Assembly: GCF_016127315.1 (NCBI RefSeq)
Contig: NZ_CP065997.1
Location: 4,464,001 to 4,528,000 of the forward strand
Length of the DNA: 64,000 nt
Origin: Achromobacter deleyi
Lineage (GTDB): Bacteria; Pseudomonadota; Gammaproteobacteria; Burkholderiales; Burkholderiaceae_B
Direction of reading: 5' to 3'
A program made the translations under genes and the position numbers. The notes below the pieces were generated by a model. That model was not told the origin of the DNA, searched no databases, and saw nothing but the letters and a program-made list of their open reading frames with translations. Shown here piece after piece: positions 16,359 through 25,123 of the stretch (positions within the stretch are counted from its first letter, which is position 1; each line of letters begins with the position of its first letter).

Positions 16359-17660
16359 CTATTCCTCGGCGGTCCACTCGACCTGCACGCCCAGGCTGCG
16401 CAGGTTCTCGACGAAGCGCGGGTGGGCGCGGCGGATCGGGGTGGCGTTGCGGATCTCGGAGCGCCCCTCGATGCTGCTGGCGATCATGAACAGCGCGATC
16501 GCCACGCGGATGATGTAGGGGCTTTCGACCACCGCCGGCGTCAGCGGATTGCCGCCGAAGGTGATGACGCGGTGCGGGTCCGACGAGAACACGTGCGCGC
16601 CGAACTTGGACAGCTCGCCGGTCCAGCCCAGCGCGCCGTCGTAGACCTTGTTCCAGAACATCGCGTTGCCCTCGGCGCACACGCCCAGCGCGATGAAGAT
16701 GGGCAGCAGGTCCACCGGGAAATACGGCCAGGGCGCGGCCTCGACCTTGGTCAGCACGTTGCTGGTGAAGGGCGTCTGCACCTTCAGCGGGCCGTCGCGC
16801 AGCGCGCGCGACCAGCCGTTCTCGTGCACGATCTTCACGCCGAACTTGGCGAAGGTGCGGTCGATCAGCGGGAAGTTCGACGGCGTGCTGTTGCGCACCA
16901 CCACGTCACCGCCGGTGATCGCGCCCAGCGCCAGGAACGTGGTGATCTCGTGGAAATCTTCCTCGAAGGTGAACTCGCCGCCGCGCAGCGTGGCGCCGCC
17001 GCGCACCGTCAGGCGCGAGGTGCCGATGCCGTCGATGTCGGCGCCCATCATCGTCATGAAGCGGCAGAATTCCTGCACGTGCGGCTCGGACGCGGCATTG
17101 GTCAGCGTCGATTCGCCGGCCGCGGCGGCCGCGCACAGCACGAAGTTCTCGGTGGTGGTGACCGAGGCGTAGTCCAGCCAGTGGTGGGTCGGCTTGAGCG
17201 GCCCGGCGCTGCGCACCAGCAGCGAACCGCTGGCGCGTTCGACCTCGCCGCCGAACGAGCGGAAGATGTCGACGTGCGGATCGATCTCGCGCACGCCCAG
17301 CGTGCAGCCCTTGACGTTGTCTTCCAGCCGCGCCACGCCGAAGCGCGCCAGCAGCGGCGACACCAGCATGATGGACGAGCGCATCTCTTCCGGCAGGCGG
17401 TGGCGCGCGGCGTCGAACGTCGTGTCGCGGTGATGCAGCTCCAGCGTGCGGGTGGTCTCGTCCAGCCGCACCTCGCTGCCCAGCGTGCGGAAGATGTCGA
17501 GGATCTTGCGCACGTCGGTGATGTCGGGCACGCCGTGCAGGCGCAGCGGCTGGTCGGTCAGCAGCGTGGCGCACAGGATCGGCAGCACCGCGTTCTTGTT
17601 GGCCGACGGGATGACGCGGCCGCGCAGGGGCGTGCCGCCGTGGACGATGAGATTGGACAT
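16359..17660 (-). CDS. UDP-N-acetylglucosamine 1-carboxyvinyltransferase (MurA) paralogue
   Basis: A 433-residue EPSP-synthase-fold protein. It has K22 in SANKNAVLPIL, catalytic-loop Cys C119 in KGCTLGVREID, the Asp of FPVDLLPIFIAL, and RVAIALFMIAS. MurA transfers enolpyruvate to UDP-GlcNAc in the first committed step of peptidoglycan synthesis. It departs from standard MurA at several positions; the usual ENR motif reads WNK (FWNKVYDGALGWTGELS). The gene stands alone, not in the usual his/mla neighbourhood, so it is probably a second MurA-like enzyme; its exact substrate is open. The start is at MSNLIVHGG, without a clear ribosome-binding site. Confidence 0.82.
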   Translation of the reverse strand: MSNLIVHGGTPLRGRVIPSANKNAVLPILCATLLTDQPLRLHGVPDITDVRKILDIFRTLGSEVRLDETTRTLELHHRDTTFDAARHRLPEEMRSSIMLVSPLLARFGVARLEDNVKGCTLGVREIDPHVDIFRSFGGEVERASGSLLVRSAGPLKPTHHWLDYASVTTTENFVLCAAAAAGESTLTNAASEPHVQEFCRFMTMMGADIDGIGTSRLTVRGGATLRGGEFTFEEDFHEITTFLALGAITGGDVVVRNSTPSNFPLIDRTFAKFGVKIVHENGWSRALRDGPLKVQTPFTSNVLTKVEAAPWPYFPVDLLPIFIALGVCAEGNAMFWNKVYDGALGWTGELSKFGAHVFSSDPHRVITFGGNPLTPAVVESPYIIRVAIALFMIASSIEGRSEIRNATPIRRAHPRFVENLRSLGVQVEWTAEE

Positions 17661-17809
17661 GGGCGAGGAGCTTGGACGACAGGTAGGGGAAAACGCGAGG
17701 GAAATTGTACCGGCATGGCCCGGGCGGCGTTTGCGGCGCCGCGGGGGCGCCACTTCACGGGCCGCGGCAAGCGCGTGACCTGGCCGGAGAACCCGTGTAA
17801 ATCCGTTTA

Positions 17810-18235
17810 TCAATTTCCGCGGTACGTTGAATATCCATACTGGCTCAGCAGTAGCGGAACATGGTAGTGCTCGCCAGCCTTTGGCACATGGATGATAACT
17901 GGAATTTCAGGGAAGAATGTGTCCTCGCTACGGGCGGCGTAATACTTTCCGGTCTCGAAAGTCACTCTGTAATCACCTGGGTTGATTGCCTGGTCCGCCG
18001 GGTAAAGCGCATTAATACGCCCGTCCTTGCCGGTAATGGCGGAATTCAATTCTTTCCATTTTTCACCTTCTTTTTTTTCAAGAATAACCGTCACGCCTTC
18101 GGATGGAATGCCGGTTTTCAGATTCAGCACATGCACGCTGATGGGGTTTTTCGGTGTTTCGGCATTCGCCGAAAGTGAAATTGCAGATGCCGCCAGAAAT
18201 GCTGCTGCAATCGTATGTTTTAAATAGCAATTCAT
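17810..18235 (-). CDS. uraH: Secreted 5-hydroxyisourate hydrolase / transthyretin-like protein
   Basis: A 141-residue protein with a clear signal peptide (AAAFLAASAISLSANA). It then shows the complete TLP fold: ISVHVLNLKTGIPSEGVTVILE (with the motif His), a central HIUase segment, HYHVPLLLSQYGYSTYRGN ending in the signature YRG(S/N). HIU hydrolases convert 5-hydroxyisourate to OHCU in urate breakdown; the signal peptide puts this copy in the periplasm. The ATG at 18235 has an AAGGA ribosome-binding site. The gene is visibly AT-richer than its neighbours and is divergent from a similarly AT-rich HbpS-like gene, suggesting joint acquisition. Confidence 0.88.
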   Translation of the reverse strand: MNCYLKHTIAAAFLAASAISLSANAETPKNPISVHVLNLKTGIPSEGVTVILEKKEGEKWKELNSAITGKDGRINALYPADQAINPGDYRVTFETGKYYAARSEDTFFPEIPVIIHVPKAGEHYHVPLLLSQYGYSTYRGN

Positions 18236-18389
18236 TATCAATCCTTGTTCAAAAAATGAAGAATGAGCAAGGATGGTAGTGGTGGCGGTGTAATGGGGTC
18301 AAACCTTTAAAGTTAAATTTTTGTTTAATTATTTATTCCCTGGATCACCATAAGATATCGCTTCCTTGCTTAACGGAAATGGTATTTTC

Positions 18390-18875
18390 ATGAATAAAGT
18401 ATTTCTATATTTCATTATTCCCGCGGCGCTCCTGAATAACCCGGTTTTCGCGGGTCAGGACGCTTCCCGTTCAGAAATGACGGCGGCGATGGCGTCTTCG
18501 TTGGTGAACACCGCGCTTTCCGTTTGCCACGACGAGAAAAGAACCGGCGTTGTTGCCGTTGTCGATAAAGGCGGCAACCTGGTCGCTCTGCAACGTGACG
18601 ACAATGTCGGCCCTCACAATACAATCGCCGCGCAAAAAAAGGCCTACACCGCGCTTTCCACCAAAAGCGACACCCGCGAACTCGCTAAAAAGGCCGCATC
18701 AAATCCTGAAATGCAAAACCTGAATACCGTGCCCCAACTTTTGCTGTTGGGTGGCGGCGTCCCCGTCAAGTCTGGCGATATCGTCATTGGCGCAATTGGC
18801 GTGGCTGGAACAGGCGGTCCCGCCGATGATCAGCACTGCGCCCTGGAAGCGGTCAAGCGGGTGATGAATAAGTAA
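18390..18875 (+). CDS. Secreted HbpS/GlcG-family (DUF336) heme-binding-like protein
   Basis: A 161-residue protein with signal peptide (FLYFIIPAALLNNPVFAG) and a GlcG/HbpS domain: MASSLVNTALSVCHDEK, VAVVDKGGNLVALQRDD, AAQKKAYTALSTKSDT, GGGVPVKSGDIVIGAIGVAG, DDQHCALEAV. Members bind heme or act as accessory proteins in oxidative-stress sensing and small-molecule catabolism. Here it is periplasmic and divergent from the secreted HIU hydrolase, across a 154-base AT-rich gap that must contain both promoters. Codon use and base composition differ from the surrounding genes. Confidence 0.82.
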   Translation: MNKVFLYFIIPAALLNNPVFAGQDASRSEMTAAMASSLVNTALSVCHDEKRTGVVAVVDKGGNLVALQRDDNVGPHNTIAAQKKAYTALSTKSDTRELAKKAASNPEMQNLNTVPQLLLLGGGVPVKSGDIVIGAIGVAGTGGPADDQHCALEAVKRVMNK

Positions 18876-19116
18876 TTCAGCCGGCCGCCGCGCAACCGCT
18901 CGCGCGGAAATTCCAGGCCACAGAGAATTTCAGGATGAATTAAGCGATTCCCATTATGATTCGCAGGCTGCCATGGCATTCCCGCCGTGGCACCGTAAGC
19001 GTTCACGTCATCCAACGCGCCTTCGGACCGCCTTGCCGCGGCCGGGCGCGCCTGCGTGAACGCGGGGTCGGGCCCCGTCGGCGCAGGCGCTCCCTGCTTC
19101 GGGACCGCTACACATC

Positions 19117-20565
19117 ATGACCCCCACTGCTTCTTCCTCCACTGCCCAGGCCACGCCGCCGCCGGATGCGCGCCGCCTGTATTTCACCGCCTTGCTGGTG
19201 GCGGCCGCGTTCTTCATGGAGAACCTGGACGGCACCGTCATCACCACCGCCGTGCCCGCCATGGCGCAGGACTTCGGCGTGCTGCCGGTGGACCTGAACC
19301 TGGGCGTCAGCGCCTATCTGCTGACCCTCGGCATCTTCATCCCCATCAGCGGCTGGATGGCCGACCGCCACGGCGCGCGCCGCGTGTTCTGCAGCGCCCT
19401 GGTGATCTTCACGCTGGCCTCGCTCGGCTGCGGCATGGTCAGCGACCTCTGGTCCTTCATCGCGCTGCGGGTGCTGCAGGGCGTGGGCGGCGCGATGATG
19501 GTGCCGGTCGGCCGCCTCGTCGTGCTGCGCAACACGCCCAAGCACGAACTGATCCGCGCCATGTCGATCCTGACGTGGCCGGCGCTGGTGGCGCCGGTGC
19601 TGGGCCCGCCCGTCGGCGGCTTCATCACCACCTACGCCTCGTGGCGCTGGATTTTCTACCTCAACTTGCCGCTCGGCCTGGCCGCGCTGGCCGCCGCCTG
19701 GGTGTTGATCCCGAGCGACCGCGCCACCGAACGGCGGCCGTTCGACTGGGCCGGCTTCCTGTGGATCGGCGGCGGCCTGTCGAGCCTGCTGTGGGCGCTG
19801 GAACTGTTCGGCGCCGCCACCCCGGCCTGGGACCGCATCGGCCTGTGGCTCGCGGCCAGCCTGGCGCTGCTGGCGCTGGGCGTGCGCCACCTGCGGCGCC
19901 ACGCGCATCCCATGCTGACCCTCACGCCCTTGAAGGTCCGCGCCTACGCGGCGAATTTCTGGGGCGGTTCGCTGTTCCGCATGTCGGTCGGCGCGGTCCC
20001 TTTCCTGCTGCCGCTGATGTTCCAGGTCGGCTATGGCATGGATGCGTTTCGCGCCGGCATGCTGGTGATCGCGGTGTTCGCCGGCAATCTGACGATGAAG
20101 CTGTTCACCACGCCGGTGCTGCGCCGCTTCGGCTTCCGTCCCACCCTGCTGGGCAACGGCATTCTCAACACCACGGCGCTGACCGCGTGCGCGCTGATCG
20201 GCCCCGACATGCCGGTGGCGGCCACCGCCTTGCTGCTGTTCATCGGCGGCATGTCGCGCTCGATGCAGTTCACCGCGCTCAACACCCTGGCGTTCTCGGA
20301 GATGCCGCAGGCGCAGATGAGCGCGGCCAACACGCTGTTTTCCACCATGTCGCAACTGGCGCTGGGGATGGGCGTGGCGCTGGGCGCCATCGCCATCCGC
20401 ATCGGTGAATGGGGCGTGCCGTTGCTGGGCCTGGAGAGCGCGCCGGGCGCGGCCTACCGCCTGGCGTTCCTGGTGGTGGGGCTGGTGTCGCTGATCGGCA
20501 TGCTGGACACGTTCCTGCTGCCGCGCGGCGTCGGCGAAGACGTGGCGCGCAGCCGGCCGGCTTGA
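19117..20565 (+). CDS. MFS transporter, DHA2 (EmrB/QacA-like) family
   Basis: A 482-residue protein with 14 predicted hydrophobic segments. It shows FFMENLDGTVITTAVPAMA in TM1 (the DHA2 D-x-T/I-x-V-N/T-V-A-L-P-like motif), GWMADRHGARRVF between TM2 and TM3, LRVLQGVGGAMMVPVGR, and motif C (WPALVAPVLGPPVGGFI). It exports unidentified drugs or metabolites using the proton gradient. It converges on the SGNH hydrolase gene, whose stop lies one base away. The 240 bases upstream show no recognisable gene. Confidence 0.87.
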   Translation: MTPTASSSTAQATPPPDARRLYFTALLVAAAFFMENLDGTVITTAVPAMAQDFGVLPVDLNLGVSAYLLTLGIFIPISGWMADRHGARRVFCSALVIFTLASLGCGMVSDLWSFIALRVLQGVGGAMMVPVGRLVVLRNTPKHELIRAMSILTWPALVAPVLGPPVGGFITTYASWRWIFYLNLPLGLAALAAAWVLIPSDRATERRPFDWAGFLWIGGGLSSLLWALELFGAATPAWDRIGLWLAASLALLALGVRHLRRHAHPMLTLTPLKVRAYAANFWGGSLFRMSVGAVPFLLPLMFQVGYGMDAFRAGMLVIAVFAGNLTMKLFTTPVLRRFGFRPTLLGNGILNTTALTACALIGPDMPVAATALLLFIGGMSRSMQFTALNTLAFSEMPQAQMSAANTLFSTMSQLALGMGVALGAIAIRIGEWGVPLLGLESAPGAAYRLAFLVVGLVSLIGMLDTFLLPRGVGEDVARSRPA

Positions 20566-20566
20566 G

Positions 20567-21751
20567 TCAGCCGGCGCGCGGCAGCAGTCCGTCGGGGCCG
20601 AACGCCAGGCGGGCGAAACGCTCGCCGATGCGGCGATGCGCCGCGCCGTCCGGGTGCAATTGGTCCGGCAACGGCAGGTCGGCGAAATCGGCCTCGCCAT
20701 ACAGTTCCAGGCCATCCAGGTAGCGCAGGTTCGGATCGCTGGCCGCGCGCTGCTGCGCGATGCGCCGCAGTTCGTCGCGGATCAGCGTCAGGGTGAGCTT
20801 GCCGGCGCGGCGCTCGGCCGGATCGCCGGTGGCGAGGAACGACACCTTGCCCGCCGCCAGCGCGTCCATGTCGAACGCGCCCGGTCCGGGCGTGTCTTCA
20901 TGGATCGGGCAATACAGCGGCGACACCAGCAGCAGCGGCGTGTCGGGATGGCCGTCGCGGATCGTGTCCAGTAAACCATGCACCGCCGGCCCGAAGGCGC
21001 GCAGCCGCATCAGGTCGGCGTTGACCACGTTGATGCCCAGCTTCAGGCTGATCAGGTCCGCGGGCGTGTCGCGGATCGTGCGCGCCATGAACGGATCGAG
21101 CAGGGCGCTGCCGCCAAAACCGAGGTTGACCAGCTCGACGCCGCCCAGGCTCGCCGCCAGCGCTGGCCAGATCGCCGTCGGGCTGTCGCCGTTGGAGCCG
21201 TGGCTGATGGAACTGCCGTGATGCAGCCACACCGGCCGGCCGTCGTCATCGACCGGGTCGATGGGCGCGTTGGCGCGCAGCGCGGCCAGCGCCGTGGTTT
21301 CGTTGTGCGGCAGCCAGATCTCGACCCGCTTGGCATGGCCGGGCAGGCCGTCGAACCGCAGCGTGGCGACGGGGCCGCGCTGGTGCGCGCGGGCGCCGGT
21401 CGCCATGTCGATCGTCACCACGTCGCCGCCATCTGCGCTGGCCTGGCCGGCCAGCCGGCCGTCGATGCGCAGGTCGTAGAGACCGAGCGGACGCGGCGGC
21501 ACGCCGGTGTAGGCGTAGCGCGTCGGCACGGTGTCCAGCTCGATCGCGGTGGCGCGGGTCTGGAACACCAGCCGCACGCCCGAGGGTTGCGCTTCGACCA
21601 TGGCCAGCTGCGGGTCTGGGCATTGCGCCCGCGCCCAGGCGGGCAGGCGGTGCGGCAAGAGGCCGCGCGCGGTCGGTTCGAGTTCGAGGGTGCCGCGTAT
21701 CAGCGCGGAGACGATGGCAGTGGCCGTCCAATCGGACGTCGGGGTGGTCAT
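20567..21751 (-). CDS. SGNH/GDSL-type esterase with N-terminal beta domain
   Basis: A 394-residue protein. About residues 20-170 are beta-rich and resemble the accessory domain before many SGNH hydrolases. The catalytic domain follows with WLHHGSSISHGSN (nucleophile Ser), LVNLGFGGSALLDPFMAR (Gly block), ISLKLGINVVNA (Asn block, where GxND is common) and LPLPDQLHPDGAAHRRI (Asp-x-x-His). It is likely a cytoplasmic esterase or deacetylase acting on a carbohydrate or acyl substrate; no signal peptide was seen. It may be followed downstream only by the convergent exporter gene. Confidence 0.82.
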   Translation of the reverse strand: MTTPTSDWTATAIVSALIRGTLELEPTARGLLPHRLPAWARAQCPDPQLAMVEAQPSGVRLVFQTRATAIELDTVPTRYAYTGVPPRPLGLYDLRIDGRLAGQASADGGDVVTIDMATGARAHQRGPVATLRFDGLPGHAKRVEIWLPHNETTALAALRANAPIDPVDDDGRPVWLHHGSSISHGSNGDSPTAIWPALAASLGGVELVNLGFGGSALLDPFMARTIRDTPADLISLKLGINVVNADLMRLRAFGPAVHGLLDTIRDGHPDTPLLLVSPLYCPIHEDTPGPGAFDMDALAAGKVSFLATGDPAERRAGKLTLTLIRDELRRIAQQRAASDPNLRYLDGLELYGEADFADLPLPDQLHPDGAAHRRIGERFARLAFGPDGLLPRAG

Positions 21752-21791
21752 GCGGTACGGATCCAGCGGTACGGGTCCAACAAAGGAAGGG

Positions 21792-22265
21792 TCAGGCGCG
21801 CGGCGCGGCGAGACGGAACTTGCGCAGCATGATCGCGCCGCCGATCGTCAGCGCCAGGCCGCCGCCCAGGTAGGGCAGGCCGAAGATCAGCAGCCAGAAG
21901 AACAACGCCGTCCTGGTGTCGCGCGCCTCGGCCGATCCGGCGGGATGCCCGCCCAGGTCCATTCCCGGCAGGGCGGCCAGCAGCGTCAGCAGCAGCGTCA
22001 CGCCCAGCGCCAGGCAGCCCCACGCAATGCGGCGCCGGTTGTCGGCCACGCGCAGCAGCGCCGCCGCCGCCACCACCGCCACCACGAGGCACAGCACACT
22101 GCCTGTGATCAACATGCGGTCCAGCGCCACCGGGTCGAGCGGCGCGCCGGGCTGGTCCAGCCCGAAGGCCATCTGCAGCAGGGAGTTGATGACGCCGTAG
22201 GAGGCGCGGCCGATGACCAGGCCAAAGCCGACGCTGGTCAGCCACTTGATTACGGTTGGGTTCAT
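21792..22265 (-). CDS. Hypothetical four-helix membrane protein
   Basis: A 157-residue protein with about four hydrophobic segments (about 5-25, 50-72, 83-100, 122-147) and a positively charged C-terminal end (MLRKFRLAAPRA). I do not recognise the family. A strong ribosome-binding site (AAGGATATCTTG) precedes the ATG. The SGNH hydrolase gene follows after 40 bases on the same strand, so they may share a transcript. Confidence 0.65.
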   Translation of the reverse strand: MNPTVIKWLTSVGFGLVIGRASYGVINSLLQMAFGLDQPGAPLDPVALDRMLITGSVLCLVVAVVAAAALLRVADNRRRIAWGCLALGVTLLLTLLAALPGMDLGGHPAGSAEARDTRTALFFWLLIFGLPYLGGGLALTIGGAIMLRKFRLAAPRA

Positions 22266-22326
22266 TCAAGATATCCTTGCGGTTGCCTGAACGTCAGAGA
22301 ATACGCCATTACGAGGTGCGATCCGG

Positions 22327-23124
22327 ATGTCCGAACATCACCAGTTCATCTTTCCCCGCTACCCCCATCTGCCGCCGCCCGACTGGCCGGCGCTGCAAGC
22401 ACGCCTGCTGGCAGAGGGCTACCTGCTGGAGCCGCGCGGCGATCGCGTGCCGCGCGAGGCCCTGGACAACCTGAGCCATCGGCTGGCTCGATTGAAGGAA
22501 GGCTCGTTCCAGTATCGCGACGGCCTGCGCACCACCGGCGACGTGATCGCGCTCTATCAGTCCGCCGGCCATCTGCCGCCCGATATCCCGGTGCGTCATC
22601 ACGACACGATGGAAGAGACGCTGGCATTGCTGGCGGCGCACGGCGTCGTGCCCGATGCGTCGCTCGACGATGAGCGCAGCAGCTGGCGCGGCCCGTATTG
22701 CTGCCTGGGGCCGGCGGCCCGCGCGCTGCTCAACCCCGCGCAGCGCGCGCATTACGACGCCGACCCGGCCGGGTTCAGCGTGGTGATGCTGGCCTACGAG
22801 GGGTCCGAGCCATATGTCGCGGCCGGAGAGAACCTGGCCGTGCCGAGCCTGCCGGGTTCCGACGAAGTGCTGGAGGAACTGCCGCCATTCGGCTCGCACG
22901 TCGATTTCATCGGCGTGGCTTACGAGGACCCGGCGGCGCGCTGGCGCGATCCGGCGGACGGACGCGAATACCACCTGTTCGACCTGGACTGGCATTACAG
23001 CCTGGCGCTGGGGTTCCGCATGATCCGCGCCAACTGCCTGGAAGAAGGCAGCGCCGAGGCGCTGGCGCGGGCGATCGGCCAGATGGTCGACCAGCCGATG
23101 GCGTGCAGCCACCGGCATCTGTGA
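22327..23124 (+). CDS. Hypothetical cytoplasmic protein
   Basis: A 265-residue soluble acidic protein with no signal peptide, no membrane segment and no motif I recognise. It has an aromatic N terminus (HHQFIFPRYPHLPPPDWPAL) and a C-terminal block (EYHLFDLDWHYSLALGFRMI) that suggests an alpha/beta fold. Codon use and composition match the neighbours, which supports a real gene. It is divergent from the four-helix membrane protein gene and converges on a secreted hypothetical. Function unknown. Confidence 0.6.
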   Translation: MSEHHQFIFPRYPHLPPPDWPALQARLLAEGYLLEPRGDRVPREALDNLSHRLARLKEGSFQYRDGLRTTGDVIALYQSAGHLPPDIPVRHHDTMEETLALLAAHGVVPDASLDDERSSWRGPYCCLGPAARALLNPAQRAHYDADPAGFSVVMLAYEGSEPYVAAGENLAVPSLPGSDEVLEELPPFGSHVDFIGVAYEDPAARWRDPADGREYHLFDLDWHYSLALGFRMIRANCLEEGSAEALARAIGQMVDQPMACSHRHL

Positions 23125-23141
23125 TCCGGCCGGACCGGCGC

Positions 23142-23169
23142 GCGGGCGGCGCGCGGCGCGGCCGCCCGC
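23142..23169. terminator. GC-rich hairpin between converging genes
   Basis: A nine-base perfect stem (GCGGGCGGC/GCCGCCCGC) with a ten-base loop lies between two converging stop codons. There is no T-run, so any role in termination is inferred from position. Confidence 0.35.
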
Positions 23170-23179
23170 CGGTGGCCGA

Positions 23180-23824
23180 TCAATAGTAGATGTCAACGTA
23201 GTCGGTCAGGCCGCCGCACGCTTCCATCTGCTGCAGGCGCCAGTACTTGCGCTTGCCGGTGGCGCGGAACTCGTAGTCGCCGGTGCGTTCGCAACGGCGG
23301 CCCTTGTCCGGCGCATCCAGGATCAGGATGGTGCCGCGGAAGGTGAAGCGGTCGGCCGAGATCGACAGCACCTGGCCGTTGATCGACACCGAGCCCTTGT
23401 CGGTGGCATGGCCGCCTTCCAGGCGCACCACGTCGTTCTCGTCCACCGCCTTCAATTTGCCGCGCGCGTCGGTCCACAGCCATTGCACGCTGACGCCGCT
23501 GTTGTGCAGCAGGCGCTCGTAGGCGGCCTGGTCCTTGATTTCCGTTTTCTGTCCGCCCTGGGCCTGGGATTGCGCCTGTGCCGGCGCCGGGTTCTGCGTC
23601 TGCGCCGAACCGCGCGGCGGCAGGCGGCCGTCGTTCTGCGCGGGCTGCTGCTGGGTCTGCATCTGCGTCTGGCCTTGCGGTTGGGCCGCGGCGCCGCCGC
23701 GCGGGGGCAGGTCGCCCGCCAGCGTGGCGGAGGTCGCGGTGGCCAGGGCCAGGCCCAGGGCCAGCAGGCCGGCTATCCGTTTCTTGCCGGCCAGGGCCGG
23801 GGCGCGATCTTGGTTCTTGTGCAT
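23180..23824 (-). CDS. Hypothetical secreted protein with Gln/Pro-rich linker
   Basis: A 214-residue protein: positively charged N terminus, hydrophobic segment (IAGLLALGLALATATSATLAG) as a signal peptide, and a low-complexity Gln/Ala/Pro region (about 38-95) with two RGG/RG-like LPPRG repeats. A compact C-terminal domain follows (about 100-214) with two Cys (RRCERTGDYEF, EACGGLTDYVDIYY) that may form a disulphide. I do not recognise the family. The start at 23824 was chosen for its signal peptide; the upstream in-frame extension reads as non-coding. Confidence 0.65.
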   Translation of the reverse strand: MHKNQDRAPALAGKKRIAGLLALGLALATATSATLAGDLPPRGGAAAQPQGQTQMQTQQQPAQNDGRLPPRGSAQTQNPAPAQAQSQAQGGQKTEIKDQAAYERLLHNSGVSVQWLWTDARGKLKAVDENDVVRLEGGHATDKGSVSINGQVLSISADRFTFRGTILILDAPDKGRRCERTGDYEFRATGKRKYWRLQQMEACGGLTDYVDIYY

Positions 23825-24031
23825 GATTGTCGTGAAGAAAGGAAAGGGGGAAGCGCACTGCCGCCGGCGCGCGCAAGGCGGCGCCGTCAACTGGGGACGT
23901 AACTTAGCACGCGCGCCGCGACGGGATAATTGCCGATTTCCGCCTTATGTATCCAATGGTTAACAGGGCAACCGTGGATGGCGCCATGGGCCGTCACGGA
24001 CGGCCGGGCAGGGTGAGTCGCCCCTGTGCCT

Positions 24032-24460
24032 TCACGGCTTGGCGGGCTTGGCGTAGTGGTTCTTTTCGTACTTCGGACGGGCCTGGAAATTCTTCAGGGC
24101 ATAGGCGAGGAATTCGGCCTTGCTGATGCGGCCATCGCCATCGGTGTCCATCGCCGTGATCTGCTCGGGCGTGGCTTCCTGCAGCAGCGGGCTGCGGGTC
24201 AGGTAGCCGTCGGCATTGACATCCTGCTTGTTGAACGCGGCTTCCATCCGGGTCAGGTATTCCTGCTCGGTCATGGGGCCGAGGTTGCCGGGCTCGATGG
24301 CGGCGTCGGGCGTGGCGGGCGGCGTGGCCGGTTTGGCGGGCGCGGTTTTCGCGGGCGTGGCCGAGCTTGCGGCGGCATCGGCCGCCGCCATGGCGTTGCC
24401 GGCAATGCTGGCCAGCAGCAGGGCCGCGATCAGGCTGCCCATCCGGGTGGCGTGTTTCAT
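24032..24460 (-). CDS. Secreted EF-hand protein
   Basis: A 142-residue protein with signal peptide (SLIAALLLASIAGNAMA) and an Ala/Pro/Thr linker. Two EF-hand calcium loops follow: DVNADGYLTRSP (second part atypical) and the canonical DTDGDGRISKAEF. The tail is lysine-rich. It probably binds calcium in the periplasm; partner unknown. A strong AAGGAG ribosome-binding site precedes the ATG. The C-terminal loop is intact at all coordinating positions, so at least one site should bind Ca2+. Confidence 0.82.
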   Translation of the reverse strand: MKHATRMGSLIAALLLASIAGNAMAAADAAASSATPAKTAPAKPATPPATPDAAIEPGNLGPMTEQEYLTRMEAAFNKQDVNADGYLTRSPLLQEATPEQITAMDTDGDGRISKAEFLAYALKNFQARPKYEKNHYAKPAKP

Positions 24461-24621
24461 GATTCTCCTTGTTATTCGAAATGCCGCGCGGCCGGTCCGG
24501 CGGGGCGCTCCGGGCGTTGCCGTGGCCGCGCGCGGCTCATTTTGCCTGAATCGGCGACGCGGGTGCCGGATACAATCTTTCGGTTACCAATCGCGCCATT
24601 CGTACAAAAAGAGGATCGGCG

Positions 24622-25114
24622 ATGACGACACTCGTAGTCGGCGCCAGCGGGGCGACGGGACGGCTGCTGGTCGCGCAATTGCTCGCCCGCGGCCAACCGG
24701 CCATCGCGGCCGGTCCGCTTCGTGCTGATGAACACGGCCGGCAACAGCAATCGCGACCTGCGCGAGCCGCTGTCGCTGGCCCAGCGCGGCGTGGTCGGCC
24801 TGGTGCGCGCGCTGGTGCCGCCGCATGCCGACAACGAACAGGCCGCGGACTATCTGCGCACCGCCATCGGCCAAGACCATCCCGCCGTGCAATGGGCGGT
24901 GGTGCGCCCCGACAGCCTGCGCGACCACGACGTCGTCAGCGATTACGAGGCGCATCCGTCGCCCACCCGCAGCGCCATCTTCGATGCGGGTCACACCAGC
25001 CGCATCAACGTCGCCCACTTCATGGCCGAGCTTGCCACGGGCGGCGAGGCATGGACGCGCTGGCGCGGGCAGATGCCGGTGCTGTACGACACCGCGCCGC
25101 GCCCGGCCGCCTGA
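24622..25114 (+). pseudogene. NAD(P)H-binding (NmrA/SDR-like) protein, internally deleted and frameshifted
   Basis: The first 25 codons give an intact dinucleotide-binding start (TTLVVGASGATGRLLVAQLLARGQ) with a GAGGA ribosome-binding site. At about 24697-24720 the frame changes. From there the +1 frame reads RFVLMNTAGNSNRDLREPL through RTAIGQDHPAVQWAVVRPDS and NVAHFMAELATG to a stop, which is the C-terminal half of the same family. Against the usual length of about 230-250 residues, roughly 80-110 residues of the middle (including most of the Rossmann sheet) are missing. It is therefore a deletion remnant rather than a sequencing frameshift. Confidence 0.8.
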
Positions 25115-25123
25115 ACGCCGCGA

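Noticed and set aside
18876..19116. Gene or RNA in the gap before the second DHA2 exporter
   Set aside because: No start with ribosome-binding site and no tRNA-like or strongly structured element was seen.
24622..25114. Two separate small genes
   Set aside because: The two frames give the start and end of one known family, so a single broken gene is the better reading.
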